DNA from: an uncultured Eubacteriales bacterium
GTDB lineage: Bacteria > Bacillota_A > Clostridia > Peptostreptococcales > Anaerovoracaceae
Length of the DNA stretch: 11,320 nt
Assembly (NCBI GenBank): GCA_902790885.1
Contig: CADATR010000044.1
Location: forward strand, 1 to 11,320
Reading direction: 5' to 3'
Shown piece by piece: positions 6,724-11,320 of this stretch. The notes beneath the pieces were generated by a model. That model searched no databases, was not told the origin of the DNA, and was given only the letters and a program-made list of their open reading frames with translations. The position numbers and the translations under genes were made by a program. The number at the start of each line of letters is the position of its first letter. Position 1 is the first letter of the stretch.

Positions 6724-7566
6724 CTATTGATTCGGTCTGTGATTTGCAATATAGTCTGCGATGCCTTCAGCCGTTGTCAGCTGCTCCGGCAGCCCTGCCT
6801 TGTCACGAATATCTATCGCCGGCGGCATCTCAAGCCCGGCTTTTTCTATCATTTCCCTGTCCGCGAACAGCTCCGCCGGAGTCCTGTCGCATAGGACCTT
6901 TCCTTTTTTGAGCACGATAACTCGGTCAGCCTGCTCGGCCTCGCTCATGAAGTGCGTTATTAGCACGCAGGTGATCCCGCCTGCGTTGAGTTCCCTGATG
7001 ATGCTCATCACGTTTGCTCTTCCCTTAGGATCGAGCATTGCGGTAGGCTCGTCGAACACTATGCACTCAGGCCTCATAGCGATCGCTCCGGCGATCGCAA
7101 CACGCTGTTTCTGACCGCCCGAAAGCATATGCGCTCCTTTATCCCTGAGCTCATACATTCCGACTTTTTTAAGAGCCTCGTCGACGCGCCGTCTGATCTC
7201 CTTCGGATCGACTCCGAGGTTTTCAGGTCCGAACGCCACGTCGTCCTCCACGATCGAAGAAACGATCTGGTTGTCGGGATTCTGGAACACCATGCCTACT
7301 CTGCTTCTGACATCCCAGATATGCTCCTCCGATGCGGTGTCAAATCCGTCTACAATGACTCTCCCCGCCGAAGGAACAAGAAGTCCGTTGAGGCATTTTC
7401 CAAGCGTTGACTTGCCGGAACCGTTCATGCCTACGACCGCGACAAAACTGCCCTTTTCGATATCCAGACTGACACCGTCCAGGGCTACTTTGCCGGGCAC
7501 TTCCCTGCCGTTCTCATCGATCTTTGTGAATTCAATTTTAAGATCTTTTATCTCTATAAATTTCAC
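6724..7566 (-). CDS. ecfA1: ECF transporter ATPase EcfA1
   Basis: Second ATPase of the energy-coupling factor module, partner of EcfA2. From the GTG at 7566 it is 280 aa, with Walker A GMNGSGKST (46-54), Q-loop FQNPDNQIVSSIVEDDVAFG (94-113) typical of EcfA1, signature LSGGQKQR (148-155), Walker B IVFDEP (169-174) and switch His205. An upstream TTG at 7632 would add 22 residues, but that segment overlaps a terminator hairpin and has no family likeness, so it is rejected. No ribosome binding site precedes the GTG, while an extended -10 box ends 7 nt before it, so the mRNA may begin at the start codon. It heads the ecfA1-ecfA2-ecfT group. Confidence 0.94.
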   Translation of the reverse strand: MKFIEIKDLKIEFTKIDENGREVPGKVALDGVSLDIEKGSFVAVVGMNGSGKSTLGKCLNGLLVPSAGRVIVDGFDTASEEHIWDVRSRVGMVFQNPDNQIVSSIVEDDVAFGPENLGVDPKEIRRRVDEALKKVGMYELRDKGAHMLSGGQKQRVAIAGAIAMRPECIVFDEPTAMLDPKGRANVMSIIRELNAGGITCVLITHFMSEAEQADRVIVLKKGKVLCDRTPAELFADREMIEKAGLEMPPAIDIRDKAGLPEQLTTAEGIADYIANHRPNQ

Positions 7567-7573
7567 GTGGTTT

Positions 7574-7582
7574 AGTATATCA
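7574..7582 (-). promoter_or_regulatory. Extended -10 promoter of ecfA1
   Basis: TGATATACT on the minus strand (TG, one base, then TATACT at 7579-7574) matches the extended -10 form. A -35 is poor: TTGCCC at 19 bp. The predicted start is about 7567, one base before the GTG at 7566. Confidence 0.5.
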
Positions 7583-7606
7583 CAATCGTCTGTAATATGG
7601 GCAACG

Positions 7607-7628
7607 AAAAAGCCGGTACGACCCGGCT
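7607..7628 (-). terminator. Intrinsic terminator upstream of ecfA1
   Basis: On the minus strand AGCCGG (7628-7623) and CCGGCT (7616-7611) form a 6-bp GC-rich stem, followed by TTTT, the last stem base making five Ts. It ends either the hipBA operon transcript or a short RNA starting at about 7665, and separates both from ecfA1. Confidence 0.8.
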
Positions 7629-7665
7629 CCAACGTAAGTGCTTTATATATTAACCCTTTTGCTTC
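7607..7665 (-). ncRNA. Candidate small RNA of about 59 nt
   Basis: A promoter at 7672-7700 and a terminator at 7607-7628 bound a short transcript with no plausible protein. The body holds AAAAGGG and an A/T-rich stretch before the terminator stem. It could be a stand-alone RNA or an attenuated leader of ecfA1. It matches no RNA family I recognise. Confidence 0.35.
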
Positions 7666-7671
7666 GTGAGT

Positions 7672-7700
7672 ATTCTACTCCCGAGTCAGTTATAGGTCAA
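7672..7700 (-). promoter_or_regulatory. Promoter in the gap before ecfA1
   Basis: Minus-strand -35 TTGACC (7700-7695), exactly 17 bp, then -10 TAGAAT (7677-7672): five of six matches each. The predicted start is the G at 7665. Transcription would meet the terminator about 37 nt later. Confidence 0.65.
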
Positions 7701-7739
7701 CATTTTTTATGTTTTTTCACAAAAACAACCTGTGACAAT

Positions 7740-7755
7740 TTGTGAGAATTCACAA
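7740..7755. promoter_or_regulatory. 16-bp dyad TTGTGA-N4-TCACAA
   Basis: TTGTGAGAATTCACAA has perfect 6-bp arms around GAAT. Further half sites stand nearby (TCACAA at 7717, TGTGA at 7731). The centre is 82.5 bp upstream of the predicted start at 7665. The spacing between TGA and TCA is four, not the six of CRP/FNR sites; it looks more like a LacI-family operator (13 of 16 to the symmetric lac operator). No cognate regulator is in the window. It is also just past the tautomerase gene end. Confidence 0.35.
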
Positions 7756-7777
7756 GCACAAAAGGGCGTTTTAAGTG

Positions 7778-7999
7778 CTACTTATTCTCAAATACCTCTC
7801 CGGCATAGACCTTCGAAGCATCCACCTTGTCATGGACCTTCTCGTTCCACTCAGCAGGGTCAACGTCGTGTATAGCTACCGACAGATGGCTCTTCTGGCA
7901 GCCGAGCTCCTTCATCATCGTCTCAACGACAGCATCCGCTACCTTCTTTTTAAGTTCATCGTCTCTTCCCGAGAACATGCTGATGTCTACATGTGGCAT
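7778..7999 (-). CDS. 4-Oxalocrotonate tautomerase family protein
   Basis: A 73-aa protein of the tautomerase superfamily, which uses an N-terminal proline freed by Met removal as a catalytic base to interconvert keto and enol forms. It begins MPHVDISMF with the Pro directly after Met; the MPHVDI start resembles the PptA (YdcE) branch. Its substrate is unknown. The start has an excellent AAGGAGG seven bases upstream. It follows the OCD-family enzyme by 19 nt and is the last gene of the hipBA unit; the next terminator on this strand is at 7607-7628. Confidence 0.85.
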   Translation of the reverse strand: MPHVDISMFSGRDDELKKKVADAVVETMMKELGCQKSHLSVAIHDVDPAEWNEKVHDKVDASKVYAGEVFENK

Positions 8000-8018
8000 A
8001 ATATTTCCTCCTTTTTAT

Positions 8019-8996
8019 TTACCAGGTCAGGCCAATGCCTGCCTCTGCTGCCTTGTCATATACCTTCTGTGCCGTGTAAAGATCGAGCGCTCCGATGCCG
8101 ACGTTCTCAAATACGATGATCTCGTCATCAGACTCCCTCCCCGGGATCTTTCCGAGCAGATAATCTCCGATGTCTCCCGTGAACTGATCCCTGCTCAGGG
8201 TGCCTTCATCGAGAGGCCTCAGTATATCTCCCGACTCTGAAAGCACGGCTTCTTCAGAGTCGAAGTAGATCTTTCCGCATCTGTCAAACACTGCAGGATC
8301 AAGCTCCTGCATGTCATATGTATATGCGCCGACAGCGCTTATCACCGCGCCAGGCTTGAAGAACTCAGCGCTGCATACAGGCGTTGCCGATACTGTCACC
8401 AGCGTTACCAGATCAGCTCCGTCGACCGCCTTGTTTGTATCTTCCACTGGTATGATCCCGGCGCCATAGTGCCCGAGCTCTGCGGCTGCCTGCTCCGCGA
8501 ATTCCTTTGTCTTCTCAAAATTGCGCGCCGCTACTCTCACCTCTTTAAGATCTCTTACAGAAAGCATGGCCTCGAGCTGGCACATGGCCTGGCTGCCCGT
8601 GCCGATCATGGCTCCGACAGAAGCGTCTTTGCGCCCGAACAGATCGAACGCCGCTCCGCTGGCTGCCGCGGTACGAAGAGCTGTAACGTAGGTTCCGTCC
8701 ATCATCGCTTTTACCACGCCGGTCTCACCGTCGATCAGCAGCACCTGTCCTATCGACGCAGGCAGACCCTTCGCCGGATTTCCCGGCATTATGTTGACTA
8801 TCTTGAGTCCGGCCGCCTTCATCTCCTCGCTGTATGCAGGCATGAAGAGAAAGTTGCCCGCGCTTCCGTTGATCACCGCGCGCAGAGGCACATCAAATTT
8901 CCCTTCGCTGAACGCCCTGTAGCACTCCTTGTCAGCTTCGATAGCGTCACGCATCGAAAACACTTTTTTGATCTCGTCCTTATTCAGCAGCAGCAT
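8019..8996 (-). CDS. Ornithine cyclodeaminase/mu-crystallin family enzyme
   Basis: A 325-aa NAD(P)-dependent enzyme family whose members include ornithine cyclodeaminase, alanine dehydrogenase and ketimine reductases. The N-terminal part shows Lys66 in LKIVN and Arg108 in LRTAA, the family's substrate-binding pair, then Rossmann motif GTGSQA (132-137) and AVGAYTYDMQELD (221-233). By my alignment from memory, the ornithine cyclodeaminase catalytic Asp in VGGD falls on Tyr225 here, so a reductase or dehydrogenase role fits better than cyclodeamination; the true substrate is unknown. The ATG has GGAGG six bases upstream inside hipA, and the first 17 nt overlap the end of hipA, so translation is coupled to the toxin gene. 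The tautomerase gene follows at 19 nt. Confidence 0.9.
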   Translation of the reverse strand: MLLLNKDEIKKVFSMRDAIEADKECYRAFSEGKFDVPLRAVINGSAGNFLFMPAYSEEMKAAGLKIVNIMPGNPAKGLPASIGQVLLIDGETGVVKAMMDGTYVTALRTAAASGAAFDLFGRKDASVGAMIGTGSQAMCQLEAMLSVRDLKEVRVAARNFEKTKEFAEQAAAELGHYGAGIIPVEDTNKAVDGADLVTLVTVSATPVCSAEFFKPGAVISAVGAYTYDMQELDPAVFDRCGKIYFDSEEAVLSESGDILRPLDEGTLSRDQFTGDIGDYLLGKIPGRESDDEIIVFENVGIGALDLYTAQKVYDKAAEAGIGLTW

Positions 8997-10287
8997 CTCT
9001 TACCTCCAGTATCCTCTCCGCCATCCATAAAGCGTCTTCAAACCCCTCGTCACGCACGGTCTCTGCAGCGCGCCGCAGGGCATCCCTGAACACCGCACGC
9101 TTCTCATCAAAGCGCTGCATGAACAGCTTCTTATTTAATCCGCACTCTTTGCACGCTTCCTCAAAGCAGCTGCAGTCTATCTTCTTCCATTCGATCTGCC
9201 CGCCCACCGAGAAAGCCATTTCAGATGAATGTGTATCATACAGTATCGTACTTACTATATCATAAGCCGGAGCCAGCCTGACAGCCTTCAGGTTCGCGTC
9301 ATATACCAGTGCAAAGTTCTTGATGTGACCATCAGTGTTGCCTATCAGCCAATGGAACACTATCACGTCCCACAGCTTCATCTGATCTTCGATCGGAGAA
9401 GCCGAGCATCGTCTCAGAAGATCAAACATCTTCTTCATGTGCTTCTCTCCAGGCCTCTCATACTTGCCGGACGCAGGTATTCCCAGCGCCTGCCCGAAAT
9501 CTTCCTGATGAAGTCTGAGCGGACACAGCATGCCGTCGATAAGGCTTTCAGCGCCCTCAAAGGTGCGGTCATAGCGTTCAGTCGCGAAGAGCACGTTTTC
9601 CGTGAGCGGCGCCCTGAGCATGCTCTCGTGGACCTGCTCCGGATATGCCTCTACTATCTCGCTCTTCGGAACATCTATCCCGAGAAACTCCGCTGTTCTA
9701 AGCGCGAGCTGCTCGTTCTGTACTATTTTATCATAGCGGATGTGGCTCTGTTTCAGTATATGAGTGCTCGGCGCGCTTCCAACAGGCAGGAACCACTGAC
9801 CTTCAGTGTTTTTATATGCTCCCACCTTTCCCGATGCTCCGGTCAGCGAAAGATGCGCCTCCACTACGAGGTCGGCAGACCGGGTAGCTCCCTCCGCCGC
9901 GAGCTTGTACATGGCTTCAGGATCAAAGAGCCTGTATGACGGCTCTGTGTATTTGTAATTCTCGCCTTTTATCTGCACGGCCCCCAGACATTCGGCTCCC
10001 AGCATCTCAAGGATCGACAGGTAATCGCCGTCGTCAGTCCGGTTCTGCTCAGCTACCGTTCTTCTCATGAAGCCTTCAGGCAGGAGGCCTTCAAAGAAAC
10101 GCCTGGTAGCTTCAGGTCCATAAGGCTCTTCAGTCAGCGGAAGGCTGATCGATATAGGGCGCGCCGTACCTGAGTCCAGATAATGCTCGGAATAGCAGAA
10201 AGACGCATCATAATCATTGCTGCCGCTTATGACGCCTACTTCCCTTTGCCTTCCGTTTATTTCTATCGAAACATCAAGCTTCTTCAC
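8980..10287 (-). CDS. hipA: HipA-family Ser/Thr kinase toxin
   Basis: A 435-aa kinase toxin; in E. coli HipA phosphorylates glutamyl-tRNA synthetase and triggers growth arrest and persistence, and HipB neutralises it. The target here is untested. Visible: N-terminal HipA domain with FFEGLLPEG (64-72), the glycine-rich P-loop-like LSLTGASGK (146-154) in which Ser147 matches the autophosphorylated E. coli Ser150, Lys179, LHQEDFGQALG (259-269), the catalytic GNTDGHIKN (316-324) with Asp319, and the metal-binding APAYD (339-343) with Asp343. All key kinase residues are present, so it looks active. It is full length, with the N-terminal domain fused, unlike split HipBST systems. Start is GTG, with GGAG 10 nt upstream inside hipB's end, 5 nt after the hipB stop. 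Confidence 0.95.
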   Translation of the reverse strand: MKKLDVSIEINGRQREVGVISGSNDYDASFCYSEHYLDSGTARPISISLPLTEEPYGPEATRRFFEGLLPEGFMRRTVAEQNRTDDGDYLSILEMLGAECLGAVQIKGENYKYTEPSYRLFDPEAMYKLAAEGATRSADLVVEAHLSLTGASGKVGAYKNTEGQWFLPVGSAPSTHILKQSHIRYDKIVQNEQLALRTAEFLGIDVPKSEIVEAYPEQVHESMLRAPLTENVLFATERYDRTFEGAESLIDGMLCPLRLHQEDFGQALGIPASGKYERPGEKHMKKMFDLLRRCSASPIEDQMKLWDVIVFHWLIGNTDGHIKNFALVYDANLKAVRLAPAYDIVSTILYDTHSSEMAFSVGGQIEWKKIDCSCFEEACKECGLNKKLFMQRFDEKRAVFRDALRRAAETVRDEGFEDALWMAERILEVRDAAAE

Positions 10288-10292
10288 CGGAT

Positions 10293-10511
10293 CTATTCTC
10301 CTCTGTTCATGATGCAGATATCCATGCCCAGCAGGCTTATGACTTCCATGGCCTTGCCCGCCTGTATCGTCTCCTTGCCGTTCTCGAGTTCAGACAGAAA
10401 GCTTGCGCTTATCCCTGCATACTCCGCGAGAAAAGCCTGCGTATATCCGAGCTCGCGCCGCCTGTCTCTTATTGCGCGCCCCAGAGTCTGCATGTCAGGT
10501 ATTGTTTTCAT
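10293..10511 (-). CDS. hipB: HipB-like XRE-family antitoxin/repressor
   Basis: A 72-aa Cro/C1-type helix-turn-helix protein, spanning about residues 10-63: recognition segments TQAFLAEYAG (24-33) and SASFLSELENGK (35-46). It is expected to dimerise, bind HipA and repress the operon. It is shorter than E. coli HipB (88 aa) and lacks a long C-terminal tail. The ATG is preceded by GGGGAG at 4 nt. Its stop precedes the hipA GTG by 5 nt. Three near-palindromes at 10588, 10627 and 10666 upstream are its likely operators. Confidence 0.92.
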   Translation of the reverse strand: MKTIPDMQTLGRAIRDRRRELGYTQAFLAEYAGISASFLSELENGKETIQAGKAMEVISLLGMDICIMNRGE

Positions 10512-10550
10512 AAAGCTCCCCTTCGGTTTATCCCAATATCTCAGCCGCCG

Positions 10551-10618
10551 GACAGATGCGGACCGATACGTCCTGTTTACTTAAATATAGCCGTACGACT
10601 AAATAACCCGTATCTGTC
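10551..10618 (-). other. Inverted repeat in the hipB leader
   Basis: GACAGATGCGG at 10551-10561 and CCGTATCTGTC at 10608-10618 are inverted repeats with ten of eleven pairs, enclosing 46 nt that contain operator copy 1. In the hipBA transcript they could fold into a long hairpin ahead of hipB; the ribosome site at about 10516-10521 is outside the stem. Confidence 0.45.
10588..10601. promoter_or_regulatory. Putative HipB operator, copy 1
   Basis: TAGCCGTACGACTA, a 14-bp near-palindrome of form TAGyCG-NN-CGrCTA. It lies about +50 to +63 of the predicted hipB transcript, 39 bp from copy 2. Confidence 0.7.
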
Positions 10619-10626
10619 AAATAAAA

Positions 10627-10640
10627 TAGCCGTTCGACTA
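10627..10640. promoter_or_regulatory. Putative HipB operator, copy 2
   Basis: TAGCCGTTCGACTA, matching copies 1 and 3 except in the central two bases. It lies at about +11 to +24 of the predicted transcript, 39 bp from each neighbour. Confidence 0.75.
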
Positions 10641-10656
10641 TATATAATGTAATGAC

Positions 10657-10685
10657 ATTATAATTTAGCCGAACGACTATGTCAA
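10657..10685 (-). promoter_or_regulatory. hipBA operon promoter (perfect consensus)
   Basis: Minus-strand TTGACA (10685-10680), exactly 17 bp, then TATAAT (10662-10657): full matches to the vegetative sigma consensus. The 17-bp spacer contains operator copy 3. Predicted start is the A at 10650, giving a 139-nt leader before hipB. The -35 lies 13 nt past the trxA stop. Confidence 0.85.
10666..10679. promoter_or_regulatory. Putative HipB operator, copy 3
   Basis: TAGCCGAACGACTA occupies 14 of the 17 spacer bases between the -35 and -10 boxes, an ideal place to block RNA polymerase. It lies 39 bp from copy 2. Confidence 0.8.
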
Positions 10686-10698
10686 TTGCGCCCGATTC

Positions 10699-11001
10699 TT
10701 ACAGCAGAGCGTTGAGCTGAGCCTTCTGCATGAGACCAGCCTGCTTGTAAGTGATCTCTCCGTTCTTTACTACCATGATAGTCGGGATGCTTGTGATGCC
10801 GAGCGACATCGCGATCTGCATAGCCTCATCGATGTTGAGCTTGCAGAACTTCACGTCAGTTCTCTCCTCGGAGAGCTGCTCAACGATAGGGCCCTGCATC
10901 TTGCATGGTCCGCACCAGTCAGCGTAGAAATCTACAAGAACAGTGCCTTCAGCCTTCATGACTTCGTTTTCATAAGTATCCTGTGTCAGTTTAACGACCA
11001 T
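10699..11001 (-). CDS. trxA: Thioredoxin
   Basis: A 100-aa thioredoxin that reduces protein disulfides in the cytosol using the WCGPC active site (29-33), with cis-Pro73 in SIPT. DFYADWCGPCK is followed by an extra Cys53 in KFCKLNID. The start is the ATG at 11001, with GGAGG 8 nt upstream; an in-frame TTG at 11037 would add twelve residues but runs through that ribosome site, so it is rejected. It has its own extended -10 promoter, and is separated from tuf by a terminator. No terminator is evident after its stop, so some transcripts may read into hipBA. Confidence 0.95.
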   Translation of the reverse strand: MVVKLTQDTYENEVMKAEGTVLVDFYADWCGPCKMQGPIVEQLSEERTDVKFCKLNIDEAMQIAMSLGITSIPTIMVVKNGEITYKQAGLMQKAQLNALL

Positions 11002-11025
11002 TGTATTATCCTCCTTATTCCTGTT

Positions 11026-11041
11026 ACCGTTACTCAACGGT
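11026..11041. other. Hairpin in the trxA leader
   Basis: ACCGTT and AACGGT (arms 11026-11031 and 11036-11041) form a perfect 6-bp stem with an ACTC loop. In the trxA leader it lies just upstream of the ribosome binding site. On the plus strand a T-rich stretch follows, but there is no plus-strand gene to terminate. Confidence 0.45.
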
Positions 11042-11052
11042 TCTTTCTTTGT

Positions 11053-11077
11053 CCATATCAGCGGAAGCCCATATCAG
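11053..11077. repeat. Direct repeat CCATATCAG in the trxA leader
   Basis: Nine-base direct repeats at 11053-11061 and 11069-11077, 16 bp apart, in the 103-nt trxA leader. Function unknown. Confidence 0.4.
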
Positions 11078-11110
11078 GCGTGAACCGCCGGCAGTATTGT
11101 CAACGCAAAC

Positions 11111-11119
11111 AGTATAACA
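11111..11119 (-). promoter_or_regulatory. trxA promoter
   Basis: TGTTATACT on the minus strand (-10 TATACT at 11116-11111 with the extended TG). No strong -35 is seen. Predicted start is about 11104. Confidence 0.6.
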
Positions 11120-11164
11120 CATACCTCTGTGCTTTTGTGCAGTTTTCATAATATGCACATGCAC

Positions 11165-11194
11165 GAAAAAAGCGGTTCCGCTTGGGAACCGCTT
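11165..11194 (-). terminator. Intrinsic terminator of tuf
   Basis: Minus-strand stem of 10 bp (11194-11185 with 11179-11170) around a five-base loop, followed by a run of Ts. A strong, textbook terminator 15 nt after the tuf stop codon. Confidence 0.92.
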
Positions 11195-11208
11195 CTGTGT
11201 GGTCTGAA

Positions 11209-11320
11209 TTACTCGATAATCTCAGTTACAACGCCAGATCCTACTGTTCTGCCGCCTTCTCTGATAGCGAATCTCAGTCCTTCTTCGATAGCGATCGGTG
11301 TGATCAGCTCGATCTCCATG
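11209..11320 (-). CDS. tuf: Elongation factor Tu, C-terminal end (partial)
   Basis: Only the last 36 codons and stop are in the window; the gene continues past the right edge. The translation ends [20 protein letters not shown] followed by IIE, the highly conserved C terminus of EF-Tu, the GTPase that brings aminoacyl-tRNA to the ribosome. The stop is TAA at 11211-11209, followed by a strong terminator. Confidence 0.95.
   Translation of the reverse strand, partial: MEIELITPIAIEEGLRFAIREGGRTVGSGVVTEIIE

Noticed and set aside
7567..7632. A 22-residue N-terminal extension of EcfA1 from a TTG
   Set aside because: It runs through a terminator hairpin and the ecfA1 -10 box, and has no family likeness.
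7607..7665. preQ1 or other short riboswitch before ecfA1
   Set aside because: The segment lacks the preQ1 stem and A-rich tail pattern, and no other known riboswitch consensus fits 59 nt.
7740..7755. CRP/FNR binding site
   Set aside because: The arms are four bases apart rather than the six between TGA and TCA in CRP or FNR sites.
8469..9939. Plus-strand open frames of about 206 and 236 codons opposite the OCD-family gene and hipA
   Set aside because: Both lie wholly over genes with complete conserved motifs on the minus strand, with atypical composition.
10542..10555. A fourth copy of the HipB operator (CAGCCGCCGGACAG)
   Set aside because: Only 8 of 12 motif bases match and it is out of the 39-bp register.
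10588..10679. A mini CRISPR array, from three 14-bp repeats with 25-bp spacers
   Set aside because: Repeats are too short and near-palindromic, one lies inside a promoter spacer, and there are no cas genes. Operators explain it better.
11002..11037. A 12-residue N-terminal extension of thioredoxin from a TTG
   Set aside because: The extension includes the GGAGG that serves the ATG at 11001; the family begins near MVVKLT.

Overview
The window reads as a low-complexity stretch of a Firmicutes chromosome, most likely an anaerobic Clostridia/Eubacteriales member. This rests on strong GGAGG ribosome binding sites, a tRNA gene with encoded CCA, a group II ECF energizing module, and a tuf-trxA pair; the genus is not determined. 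Every confident gene lies on the minus strand, so transcription runs from the right edge to the left.

Right edge to left, region 1 (about 10.7-11.3 kb) holds the 3' end of tuf (EF-Tu), its intrinsic terminator, and a thioredoxin gene with its own promoter and a 103-nt leader. Region 2 (about 7.8-10.7 kb) is a four-gene unit: hipB (HTH antitoxin), hipA (Ser/Thr kinase toxin), an ornithine-cyclodeaminase/mu-crystallin family enzyme whose start overlaps hipA by 17 nt, and a small 4-oxalocrotonate tautomerase family protein. It is driven by a perfect consensus promoter (TTGACA-17-TATAAT). A 14-bp near-palindrome fills the promoter spacer, and two more copies follow at exact 39-bp intervals. This autoregulated toxin-antitoxin operon carrying two metabolic enzymes is the most interesting object here.

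Region 3 (about 7.57-7.78 kb) is a short intergenic segment with a 16-bp dyad, a good promoter, and a terminator about 59 nt downstream, so it may make a small RNA. Region 4 (about 1.8-7.57 kb) holds ecfA1, ecfA2 and ecfT (energizing module of an ECF vitamin transporter, no S component nearby), then trmB, a 98-aa PQ-loop-like membrane protein, a class I/II aminotransferase and an EamA permease. The promoter-like -10 boxes of ecfA1 and ecfA2 sit so close to their start codons that the mRNAs could be leaderless.

Region 5 (about 0.4-1.8 kb) is lysC (aspartate kinase) with its own extended -10 promoter. Region 6 (1-400) holds a tRNA-Gly(CCC) gene with promoter and terminator, followed by a 16-bp inverted repeat and a degenerate copy of the tRNA 3' end plus terminator. 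That last part looks like a relic of recombination at the tRNA. Metabolically, the aminotransferase, EamA exporter and aspartate kinase suggest amino acid handling around aspartate, but this is inferred from neighbourhood only.
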